Shown here piece after piece: positions 26,058 through 32,866 of a DNA stretch of 34,312 bases. Below the pieces are notes generated by a model. That model saw nothing but the letters and a program-made list of their open reading frames with translations. It was not told where the DNA came from and did no database searches. Position 1 is the first letter of the stretch. Each line of letters opens with the position of its first letter. Both the position numbers and the translations under genes were made by a program. This DNA is from Acidobacteriota bacterium (GTDB taxonomy: Bacteria; Acidobacteriota; UBA4820): NCBI GenBank assembly GCA_029559035.1, contig JAKQCT010000031.1, positions 1-34,312 of the forward strand, given 5' to 3'.

Positions 26058-27524
26058 TCACGCGGGCGGCGGCGGGGGAGGCTGTTTCTTTACCTTCCAC
26101 TTCCCCTTTTTTATCCTTTCCAGGGCGTCCTTGCCGCTCCGGCTCTCCGGGTTGAGCTGCAGCGACTTTTCGTATAGCTCCTTCGCCATCTTGACATCCC
26201 CGGTCTTAAGGATCGTCTCGGCGAGAGAGTCGTAGGTGTTCCATCCCTGGGGATAGAGCCTCACGTTGAGCCTGAAGATGGCTATGGCCTTGTCGAGCTT
26301 ATTGTCCTGGACGAATCTGTATCCGCAGGCGTTGACCTGCTCCTCGAGGAAGAAATACTTCGGTTTCGCGGCGTCCTTCTCGGCCATCACCGCCTCGATC
26401 GCCTCGCTTCCTGCCCCGGCGTCGATAAGCTCGTAGAGTTTCATCGCTCCCTGCTGCTGACCCGTTACCTCGGCCCACATCTCCACGATGGTGCTGTAGT
26501 TATTGTAAGGGCTGAAGCCGGGGCTGTCCGCGAGCCCGGGGAATCTGCTTTTCATGTCGCAAGCCGCGAGAAGATCACGAAGCGTCCCTTCCCCGGCGCA
26601 GCTCCTGTTGGTCTCGTCCCACAAGGTTTTTACATAGGCAACGCGCTCCTCGAAGCCCTTCATCGAAAGCTCGCCGTTCCAGTGGCCGGTAACGAGCCTT
26701 TTAATCCCTTGTTTCCGTTCGAGCAGCAGCTCCCAGTTCTTCAGCAGAAGGGGAAAATCGTGGCGGACGCCGTGGCGCGCCACGAACGAGGCGAGGCAGC
26801 CCGGCGTTTCGTTGAGCCAGACGTCGGCCATCGTGTCCCCCGTGAATAGCAGGCCGTCGCGGGAATCAAAAATGGCGATGTCGCCCGGGGAGTGCATTCC
26901 GCCTGTGTAATAGAGCTCCAACATTGCGTCCCCGAGGTCGAGACCCATCCGGTCGGAGAAAGTAAGGCCGGGCAGGGCCGGCATCACGTCCGACTTCAGC
27001 ACTTCGTACTGAATGGTGTCGGAGGCCAGCCTTTCTTTCATGGCGGCGCGGCCAGGATCGCCGGACTTCTTCTTTTCGAGTTCCTTGCGCAGTTCGGGCA
27101 GGCGCTGTTCATACCACTGGATGGCTTCTTTCCGGCCTTCGAAGGATTCCTTCATGTTCCCCGGGACAAGTTCGTGGGCGACGATGATGCAATCCGCGTA
27201 GACCGAGTTGCCCTGGGTATGGTCGCCGTGCCCGTGAGTGTTGATAAGGTATCTGAAATCGTCCCGGTCCAGCTCGCGGGCTATCACCCTGCGGAGCTCG
27301 GCGTCGATCTTCGGACAACCGAGGGTGTCGATCACTACGATCCCCCTGCTGGTTCCTATGGCTGTGGTCGCGGTGGAGGAGACATAATCTCCCACCCAGA
27401 TCCTGACCACTTTCGGGGCGAGCTTTTCGATGTGAAGCGAAAGTCCTGCGATCTCCTCAGCTGCGGTTCCCGTCGCACAGATAAAAAAGAACAACACGGC
27501 AAAACAAACCATTTTCTTCCTCAT
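26058..27524 (-). CDS. Exported metallo-beta-lactamase-fold hydrolase with TPR-like tail
   Basis: 488 aa from the ATG at 27524 (GGAGG about 8 nt upstream); the ORF itself is open to 27602. Signal peptide at residues 1-22. MBL domain: motif NTHGHGDHTQG with H97, H99, D101 and H102, then GGMHSPGD, LFTGDTMAD and VTGHWNG, so the full metal set seems present. The C-terminal 110 residues form about two TPR-like repeats (KLDKAIAIFRLNVRLYP, DVKMAKELYEKSLQLNP) before a proline run. MBL hydrolases cover lactamases, lactonases, sulfatases and others; the substrate here is unknown. Location is probably the periplasm. A monocistronic gene in the repeat-rich region. Confidence 0.85.
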   Translation of the reverse strand: MRKKMVCFAVLFFFICATGTAAEEIAGLSLHIEKLAPKVVRIWVGDYVSSTATTAIGTSRGIVVIDTLGCPKIDAELRRVIARELDRDDFRYLINTHGHGDHTQGNSVYADCIIVAHELVPGNMKESFEGRKEAIQWYEQRLPELRKELEKKKSGDPGRAAMKERLASDTIQYEVLKSDVMPALPGLTFSDRMGLDLGDAMLELYYTGGMHSPGDIAIFDSRDGLLFTGDTMADVWLNETPGCLASFVARHGVRHDFPLLLKNWELLLERKQGIKRLVTGHWNGELSMKGFEERVAYVKTLWDETNRSCAGEGTLRDLLAACDMKSRFPGLADSPGFSPYNNYSTIVEMWAEVTGQQQGAMKLYELIDAGAGSEAIEAVMAEKDAAKPKYFFLEEQVNACGYRFVQDNKLDKAIAIFRLNVRLYPQGWNTYDSLAETILKTGDVKMAKELYEKSLQLNPESRSGKDALERIKKGKWKVKKQPPPPPPA

Positions 27525-27671
27525 GGCGCGGTCCTCCATATATGCCGATTGATACGGATACTCCCCGTGAAAGTTATATCCACGCCCTCTTGTCATTGCC
27601 ATGTCTAAGCCTCGACGTCCAGATCCTTTATTGCGGGGAATAATGTCAGCGCATCCGCCTTTCCGGTCCCC

Positions 27672-27752
27672 AGGGCGTCAAATGTTGCGCCCTGAGACAA
27701 ATTCACTTTGCGAAAGGGCGCATTCTCTGCCGGGGGAGTGTTCAACGCAGCG
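27672..27752. repeat. 81-nt direct repeat, left copy
   Basis: Matches 34172-34252 with two mismatches over 81 nt. It opens with an inverted repeat AGGGCG-N10-CGCCCT. The two copies bracket the operon of 28304-32453 and the RhuM-Fic gene. Confidence 0.9.
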
Positions 27753-28023
27753 GCCTGGGGGACATGACCCGATTCGGCCTTTTGAATCGGGATCGTGTCC
27801 CCCGGCAACAATAGGAAGTGATAGCGAAATTGCGTCATCGCAAGCCCAGCTTCGAGGAATGGTCTTTTTGAAGCGATCTCGTCTTTAACCTTCAGCCTTC
27901 AGCCCGGACGGTGCCTTTCGCCCCCCCCTTCGGGGAGCGGAGCGCCTAAGAGAAATTGCGCCGTAAAATTCAAGAGAGTGACTTAAAGGGCTTTAAGGCA
28001 GATCGTAGAATTCGAGGCAGCAA

Positions 28024-28052
28024 GGATAGCTCCTCTCTTTGGGAAGCGAAGC
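28024..28052. repeat. 29-nt direct repeat, left copy
   Basis: Starts GGATAGCTCCTCTCTTTGGG and ends in GCGAAGC. It is identical to 34284-34312 at the window edge. Degenerate relatives occur near 28182-28206 and 32826-32861, often as an AGAGGA/TCCTCT hairpin. Confidence 0.9.
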
Positions 28053-28070
28053 GATCAGCCTTCAGCCCTC

Positions 28071-28206
28071 CAGGCTGCGCCTGCATTTTAAATTTTTAAG
28101 ATCAAATTTCAAACTTTAAAATTGTGGAATCCATTTCCCTATTGACCTTCAGCCATCAGCCATCAGCCTTCAGCGCTTTTTTTGAGAGGATCGCCCCCCT
28201 CTTTGG
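28071..28206. repeat. Dispersed intergenic repeat, copy 2
   Basis: CAGGCTGCGCCTG hairpin, AT-rich middle, GTGGAATCCATTTCCCTATTGACC, then CTTCAGCC/ATCAGCC heptamers and a hairpin AGAGG-N7-CCTCT followed by TTGGGAAAGC. Confidence 0.8.
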
Positions 28207-28236
28207 GAAAGCGTGGTGAAAACGAAGCTTCCAACC

Positions 28237-28271
28237 TGTTGCCCGTATTGCAACACCACGGGAATTATACT
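28237..28271 (+). promoter_or_regulatory. Putative operator and -10 box of the beta-CASP/pseudo-DnaE/PD-(D/E)XK operon
   Basis: A perfect 6-bp inverted repeat TGTTGC-N7-GCAACA at 28237-28255 lies where the -35 region should be, just upstream of a -10-like TATACT (28266-28271). A wider dyad GTGGTG (28213-28218) with CACCAC (28254-28259) surrounds it. No consensus -35 is seen, so an activator or repressor may act here. Confidence 0.4.
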
Positions 28272-28303
28272 GTTTCCGTGAAAGAAAGGAGAAACACCGA
28301 CAG

Positions 28304-29602
28304 ATGATCATCAAGATACACAGAGGAACGAGAGAGATAGGGGGCTCGTGCGTCGAGATAGCGCACGGGAAAGACAGGATCGTAATCGACATGGGATTGC
28401 CGCTGATCGGGGATGACGGCTGCGGGAAGGCGGACATTTCCAAGAAAATCGGGACGCTTCCCGAGATCGAAGGCTTGTACTCGTCAGACGAATCGAAGAA
28501 ACGAGTATCCGCCCTTTTCGTTTCCCACGCCCACCTGGACCATTACGGCCTCATCCATCACGCCGACAGGCGCGTCCCGGTCTTCCTCGGCCGAGCGACG
28601 AGGGAGCTGATCGAGATTTCATGTGCCATGAGCGGCGGGAGCGTCGCGCCGGATGCCTGGGCGCCTCTCGACGACCGAAAGCCCCTGGAAGCAGGCTGCT
28701 TCAGGGTAACGCCATTCCTCGTCGATCATTCGGCCATGGACGCCTACGCCTTCCTTGTCGAGGCGGGAGACAGGAAGGTCTTCTACTCTGGAGACTTCCG
28801 GGCCCACGGACGGAAAGGGCGGCTCATGAAAGGCATCATCGAAGACGATATTCAGGACATCGACGCCCTTATCCTCGAAGGGACAAACATCGCTTCGCGG
28901 AGGAAAGCGAAAAGCGAAACGGATATCGAGGACGAACTGGCGCGCTTTTTCAAACGCAAGAAAGACGGCATCGTCCTTGTCTCGGCATCCAGCCAGAACC
29001 TCGACCGCCTTGTCTCGATCTACAAGGCGGCGCGCAAAGCGGGCAAAACCCTTGTGATCGACCCTTACACCGCCTTCGTTCTCGACGCGATGGCAAAATA
29101 CGGCAGGTTCCCCGATTTCTCCGGCGCGTTCGGAGGCCTTAAGGTGTTCTTCCCGACCTTCATCACGGGAAAGCTCGTCGACCTGGGCTGCTGGCCCAAG
29201 ATCGTCAATTTCAGCAAGTTCAAGATAACAAAGGAGGAACTTACCGAAAGGCGGAGCGGGATAGTGATGATGGTGAAATCGTCAATGAAACCGAACCTCC
29301 GCGGCCTCAAGGCGCTGGAGGGCGGCTCGCTGGTCTGGTCCATGTGGGACGGCTACCTCAAGGAAGAATCAAGCAGACGCTTCCTGGAATTCCTCGGCCG
29401 GCAGGGCATGGACCTGGGAGCTCCCGCCGGGTTGAAGGTGATCCACACCTCCGGTCACGCGGACCTTGAAACCCTGAAGAGTTTCGCAGCTTCCCTCGCG
29501 CCGAAGACGATAATCCCCATCCACACGATGAACCCCGAGAAGTACGGAGAGACCTTCAATAACGCGATAATGCTGAAGGACGGCGAGGAGTTTGAAATAT
29601 GA
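28304..29602 (+). CDS. MBL/beta-CASP nuclease, RNase J-like
   Basis: 432 aa, no signal peptide. The opening IHRGTREIGGSCVEI and VIDMG are the usual start of RNase J/beta-CASP proteins. Metal motifs: HAHLDH (75-80), D141-H142 in FLVDHSAMDAYAF, D164 in YSGDFRAHG. Then the beta-CASP insert (about 190-375) with ILEGTN, VSASSQNLDRL and VIDPYTAF. The C-terminal HTSGHA (381-386) and IPIHT (404-408) are classical. All catalytic ligands appear intact, so it should be an active RNA or DNA nuclease. It lacks the long C-terminal domain of housekeeping RNase J (about 550 aa). AAAGGAG lies about 12 nt upstream of the ATG. It overlaps the next gene by ATGA, so the three products are probably made in fixed ratio. 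Confidence 0.87.
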   Translation: MIIKIHRGTREIGGSCVEIAHGKDRIVIDMGLPLIGDDGCGKADISKKIGTLPEIEGLYSSDESKKRVSALFVSHAHLDHYGLIHHADRRVPVFLGRATRELIEISCAMSGGSVAPDAWAPLDDRKPLEAGCFRVTPFLVDHSAMDAYAFLVEAGDRKVFYSGDFRAHGRKGRLMKGIIEDDIQDIDALILEGTNIASRRKAKSETDIEDELARFFKRKKDGIVLVSASSQNLDRLVSIYKAARKAGKTLVIDPYTAFVLDAMAKYGRFPDFSGAFGGLKVFFPTFITGKLVDLGCWPKIVNFSKFKITKEELTERRSGIVMMVKSSMKPNLRGLKALEGGSLVWSMWDGYLKEESSRRFLEFLGRQGMDLGAPAGLKVIHTSGHADLETLKSFAASLAPKTIIPIHTMNPEKYGETFNNAIMLKDGEEFEI

Positions 29603-31671
29603 TCGAAGACGCATTCGTCAACCTTTACTGTCATTCAGTTTTCTCGTTCAATCAAAGCCTTGTAACGCCGGAAGGGCTGACGGAGGAGGCGTCGGATAAA
29701 TTGATGCCCTCCGTCGCGATCACCGACAATTGCAATCTTCATGGAGCGGTCCGCTTCGCGAAAAGAGCCGCTGAACTCGGGATCAAGCCGCTAATCGGCT
29801 GCGAGTTTCCGGGGAGCGTGTTCCAGGGGCATGGCGGGCAGGCTCCCGGGCTCATCCTCATCTGCAAGGACGGTCAAGGATACAGGAACCTCTGCCGCCT
29901 TGTATCCCTGGCACAAAAGGCTGCCGCAAGCGACAATGTGATCAGCCGGGCCCTCCTCTGTTTCCTTTCAAAAGGGCTCATCGCCATCTCTCCTCCGGGA
30001 GGAGCTTCAGGCCTTAGCGCCCTTTTCGAAGAGGGCGATTTCTATCTCGGGATCGACCACAACCTCAAATACGACAAGGACCTCCGCGAAAAAACCGGGC
30101 TTCCGCTGGTCGGGATAAGTGATGTCCGCTTCCTCAGGAAAGAAGACGCCCCGTTATTCGACAAGCTTCTTCGATCTGCGCCGCCCGAAGCCGCTGGCGG
30201 GCTAAAACCCTTCCTCAACAACGACCTTTACTTCAAGGACGACAGCGAATTGATCGATCTTTTCCTCGATCACCCCGAAGCGATCCACAACACGGTCGAG
30301 ATCGCCGAAAAATGCCGGTTCGGCTTCGAGTTCGGCAGGATGCGGGTGCCAGGGCTGTCAGCCTCTGCCGGCCGGGACCTCGAGGGGATCACCAGGGGCG
30401 GGCTTGCCGACATCCTCGCGAAACAGGAAAAGACAACCGGCGGCCTTCATGACGAATACCGCGCGAGGCTCGAGCTGGAGCTGAGCGTGATAGAGAACCT
30501 CGATCTCGAAAGGCCGATATGGATGCTGTGGGACGTCTGCCGCGCGCTCGAAGCGCACGAAGTCCTCTTTCAAGCCCAGAAACGATCAAGCTCGCTGGTT
30601 TATTACTGCCTCGGAATCAGCGCCGTCGATCCCGTAAGGCACGACCTCCCCTTCGACGGGTTCCGCCGCGGCGACGATGCCTGCCTCCCCGAAATGGATG
30701 TATATCTTCCGCTTGTCGGGAAGGATTTCCTCATCGAATACCTGAGGGACAAATACGGCGTGGAAAAAGTCTCCACGAAGACGGCAGTTTACAAGGCTTT
30801 TCACGACAACGATTTCCCCGAAAGAAACTGGATGCCCCGCGAAGCTTCGGCGGCGACGACGACCGTTGTCATAGATGATGGCGCCCTCCGGGAAATAGCC
30901 CCTGTCTCATTCGATGAAGATGGAGAAACCGTCCTTCATTACCACAGAAAGGATATCAGACAGCTCGGCCTGTTCTCCTTCTGGTGCTTCGAATCCAGAC
31001 CCATGGATGTCATCAGAGAGATGATCCGGCTCCTCCGCGAGTCGGGACAAAAGCCGCCACGATTGAGGGACATCCCGCTGGATGATGAAAAGACCCTCTC
31101 CCTTTTCGCCGAAGGCGAGACAACGGGCATCCACGACTTCCATACCAAGACCATGACCGAGGCGCTGAAAGAGCTGAAGCCCGTGAAGTTCGAACAGCTC
31201 ACGGCGCTTTATTGTCTATGCTCCCTGAAAGCATGGGAGTCCGGCCTGCTCCGCGATTACCTGAACAGGGCTCATAACCGGCAAGCTGTCTCTTACATTA
31301 CCGATGAATTGAAGCCCATACTTGAAGAAACCTGCGGACTGCTCCTTTACGACGAGCAGATCCTCAGGATCATGACAGATTACGCCGGGATACTCGCCTA
31401 TGAAGCGATGTCCATTCTGCCCCGATTGAAAAAAGGCGGTCCCGAAACGATAGCGCGGATCGGCGAACAATTTTCCAACGGCGCGGCAAAACGCGGACAC
31501 GGCAAAGAAGAGATCAGCGCCGTGTGGGACATGATGGAAAGATCCAGCCCATTCGCGACAAGCAAAGCCAAGGTGGTTTCGGACGTCATGCCCGCCTACT
31601 GGCAGCAGTACCTTTATGCCAATTACGACGGGCCGTGGCGAGATAAAAATGATAGAAGGAGGATGTTATGA
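29599..31671 (+). CDS. DnaE-like (Pol III alpha) PHP protein with degenerate polymerase core
   Basis: 690 aa against about 1160 for E. coli DnaE. The N-terminus (1-70: FVNLYCHSVFSF, SVAITDNCNLHGAVRF, GIKPLIGCEF) aligns by eye with the DnaE PHP domain; metal ligands are partly lost. From about 355 on it follows the palm and fingers, but every hallmark is altered: PDxDxDF is PEMDVYL (E365, D367, Y369), FDFLGL is FSFWCF (S460), KHAGG is replaced by EASAA, FRPGP by CSLKAW, and FNKSH by ATSKAK. It stops there, lacking the HhH, clamp-binding and OB parts. LEETCGLLLYDEQILRIM still matches LEPTYGIILYQEQVMQIA. It is therefore probably a pseudo-polymerase used as a DNA-binding scaffold. Start and stop both overlap neighbours by ATGA. 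Confidence 0.8.
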   Translation: MIEDAFVNLYCHSVFSFNQSLVTPEGLTEEASDKLMPSVAITDNCNLHGAVRFAKRAAELGIKPLIGCEFPGSVFQGHGGQAPGLILICKDGQGYRNLCRLVSLAQKAAASDNVISRALLCFLSKGLIAISPPGGASGLSALFEEGDFYLGIDHNLKYDKDLREKTGLPLVGISDVRFLRKEDAPLFDKLLRSAPPEAAGGLKPFLNNDLYFKDDSELIDLFLDHPEAIHNTVEIAEKCRFGFEFGRMRVPGLSASAGRDLEGITRGGLADILAKQEKTTGGLHDEYRARLELELSVIENLDLERPIWMLWDVCRALEAHEVLFQAQKRSSSLVYYCLGISAVDPVRHDLPFDGFRRGDDACLPEMDVYLPLVGKDFLIEYLRDKYGVEKVSTKTAVYKAFHDNDFPERNWMPREASAATTTVVIDDGALREIAPVSFDEDGETVLHYHRKDIRQLGLFSFWCFESRPMDVIREMIRLLRESGQKPPRLRDIPLDDEKTLSLFAEGETTGIHDFHTKTMTEALKELKPVKFEQLTALYCLCSLKAWESGLLRDYLNRAHNRQAVSYITDELKPILEETCGLLLYDEQILRIMTDYAGILAYEAMSILPRLKKGGPETIARIGEQFSNGAAKRGHGKEEISAVWDMMERSSPFATSKAKVVSDVMPAYWQQYLYANYDGPWRDKNDRRRML

Positions 31672-32453
31672 CCAATATAGAACCGCCCGTGGTTCCCTAT
31701 TCTTACCTCAGGGCTGTTTATGACTTTTTAAGGGATTTCGGCTGTGAGGAGCTTGAAGAAATGCTGGCTGAAAGATTCGTGGTCAAGGCCGAGAGGCTTG
31801 ACCGGCTTATCACGGAGAGCGTGAAGAACCTTGTAAATTACGACAATAGACATGAAGGGTTTCTTTCTTCTTCTTATGGAAGGAAATCCAGAGAGCTGAC
31901 CGACCGGAAATTTGCCGAATGGATAGTAGCCGCTCTCAGAAAAGAAAACTCCCCTATCTTTACAGACGGCATTGCCCCGTTCCACACGGTCGCTTTTGAA
32001 GTGTCGCCTCTACGCACGACCAATTCCGTATGGGAAGACGGCTCACCCGCTTCGGATTCCGGGGCAGGGGGCATAGACGTCCTGGCCGCCTCAAGCGGCG
32101 ATCTTCTGCCCTGCGTGTGTGAAGTGAAATCGGCGCAGGACCGGGGCGCCGTCCTGGCCCTTATTCAGGCACTCGCCTACTCCATGGAACTGATCACTGA
32201 AAACCAGAGACTTCGATTGGAGAAGTTTTACCCCGAGTCCTTCGCCCCTGTTTCCACACTTGAAGGCCCATTCCTGGACATTGCGATTATCGGAGAGTCA
32301 ACAAAGAAGATGAAGGGATTGGAACAGGCTAAAAAAATAGTGGCCGCGCTCAGCCCGCCCGAGAACAGCGAGTTGAACAAATATGTCAGAAAAGTCCTGT
32401 TCTTGAAAGCCAGAAGGCTGCCAGGCAACCGCGCGGAGATCTCGATGGCGTAG
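31668..32453 (+). CDS. PD-(D/E)XK nuclease-like protein
   Basis: 261 aa, no family recognised by name. The centre carries the nuclease core: GGIDVLA (D137), a 14-residue gap, then CEVKS (E152, K154), followed by a helix AVLALIQALAYSMEL (Q167 to Y171). This is the D-x(n)-ExK arrangement of PD-(D/E)XK enzymes. The N-terminal 100 residues are helical and charged (YDFLRDFGCEELEEMLAERF), perhaps a partner-binding part. AGGAGG lies 5 nt before the ATG at 31668, which overlaps the stop of the DnaE-like gene. It is the last gene of the operon. DNA cleavage guided by the two upstream proteins is a reasonable guess, not shown. Confidence 0.68.
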   Translation: MTNIEPPVVPYSYLRAVYDFLRDFGCEELEEMLAERFVVKAERLDRLITESVKNLVNYDNRHEGFLSSSYGRKSRELTDRKFAEWIVAALRKENSPIFTDGIAPFHTVAFEVSPLRTTNSVWEDGSPASDSGAGGIDVLAASSGDLLPCVCEVKSAQDRGAVLALIQALAYSMELITENQRLRLEKFYPESFAPVSTLEGPFLDIAIIGESTKKMKGLEQAKKIVAALSPPENSELNKYVRKVLFLKARRLPGNRAEISMA

Positions 32454-32467
32454 GTAGCCGCGCTCAG

Positions 32468-32575
32468 CAGGCTGCGCCTGCATTTTAAATTTTAAAGAAT
32501 AAATTTCAAATTTTAAAATTGTGGAATCCATTTCCTTAATTAACTTCAGCCTTCCGCCTTCAGCTTTCAGCGCTT
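32468..32575. repeat. Dispersed intergenic repeat, copy 3
   Basis: GCAGGC-TGC-GCCTGC hairpin (one base of the left arm precedes the start given), AT-rich middle, GTGGAATCCATTTCCTTAAT, then CTTCAGC heptamers and CAGCGCTTTT. Confidence 0.8.
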
Positions 32576-32576
32576 T

Positions 32577-32601
32577 TCTCCCCCTTTCGCAAAGGGGGAG
32601 A
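32577..32601. repeat. Perfect 11-bp hairpin
   Basis: TCTCCCCCTTT-CGC-AAAGGGGGAGA. It is not followed by a U-tract on either strand, and a looser relative occurs near 25940-25960. It may stabilise or end transcripts of the convergent genes. Confidence 0.7.
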
Positions 32602-32623
32602 GCGGAAGCATGGGGGATTTGTC

Positions 32624-32643
32624 GGGCGATTCGTGAATCGCCC
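32624..32643. repeat. Extragenic palindrome GGGCGATTC-GT-GAATCGCCC
   Basis: A perfect 9-bp stem with a 2-nt loop, followed by CCTACGG. A relative with a changed centre lies at about 25107-25126, also followed by CCTACGG. This looks like a mobile REP/MITE-type unit. Confidence 0.75.
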
Positions 32644-32704
32644 CTACGGAATAATCCCAATCCCTCTTGAACCTTCAGCCTTACGCCTTCAGCCTTCAGC
32701 CAAG

Positions 32705-32862
32705 CAGGCTGCGCCTGCATTGAAAAATGAAAAGTGAAAATTGAAAAATGAAAAAGTGTGGAATCTGTTTCCCTATCGAACTTCAGCCTTAAGCCTTCAG
32801 CCTAGCGTGCCTTCCGCGCCTTTTTAGAGAGGATCGCTCTCCTCTTTGGGAAGCGAAGCGTT
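32705..32862. repeat. Dispersed intergenic repeat, copy 4
   Basis: GCAGGCTGCGCCTGC hairpin (starting one base before), then an AAAATGAAAAGTG-type A-rich run, GTGTGGAATCTGTTTCCCTATCGA, CTTCAGCC heptamers, and an AGAGGA-N6-TCCTCT hairpin ending TTTGGGAAGCGAAGC. Confidence 0.8.
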
Positions 32863-32866
32863 CAGC

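Larger units (their letters stand above)
27603..28303. other. 700-nt gene-free repeat mosaic upstream of the three-gene operon
   Basis: It contains, in order, the first copy of an 81-nt direct repeat (27672-27752), a GAGCGGAGCGCCTAAGAGA block (27935-27953), a 29-nt block (28024-28052), a copy of the long dispersed repeat (28071-28206) and the presumed operator and promoter of the downstream operon. Short ORFs here are not convincing. Confidence 0.75.
32454..32866. other. Gene-free repeat-rich stretch between convergent genes
   Basis: About 410 nt with two copies of the long dispersed repeat (32468 and 32705), an 11-bp hairpin (32577-32601), a 9-bp hairpin (32624-32643), and a degenerate copy of the 29-nt block near 32826-32861. 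None has the U-tract of an intrinsic terminator. Confidence 0.8.

Noticed and set aside
27605-27838. 77-codon minus-strand ORF in the repeat region
   Set aside because: It covers the 81-nt repeat, which also occurs at 34172 outside any such frame, and shows no motif or ribosome site.
32577-32601. Hairpin considered as the terminator of the three-gene operon
   Set aside because: A perfect 11-bp stem, but no U-run follows on either strand, so it is listed as a repeat instead.
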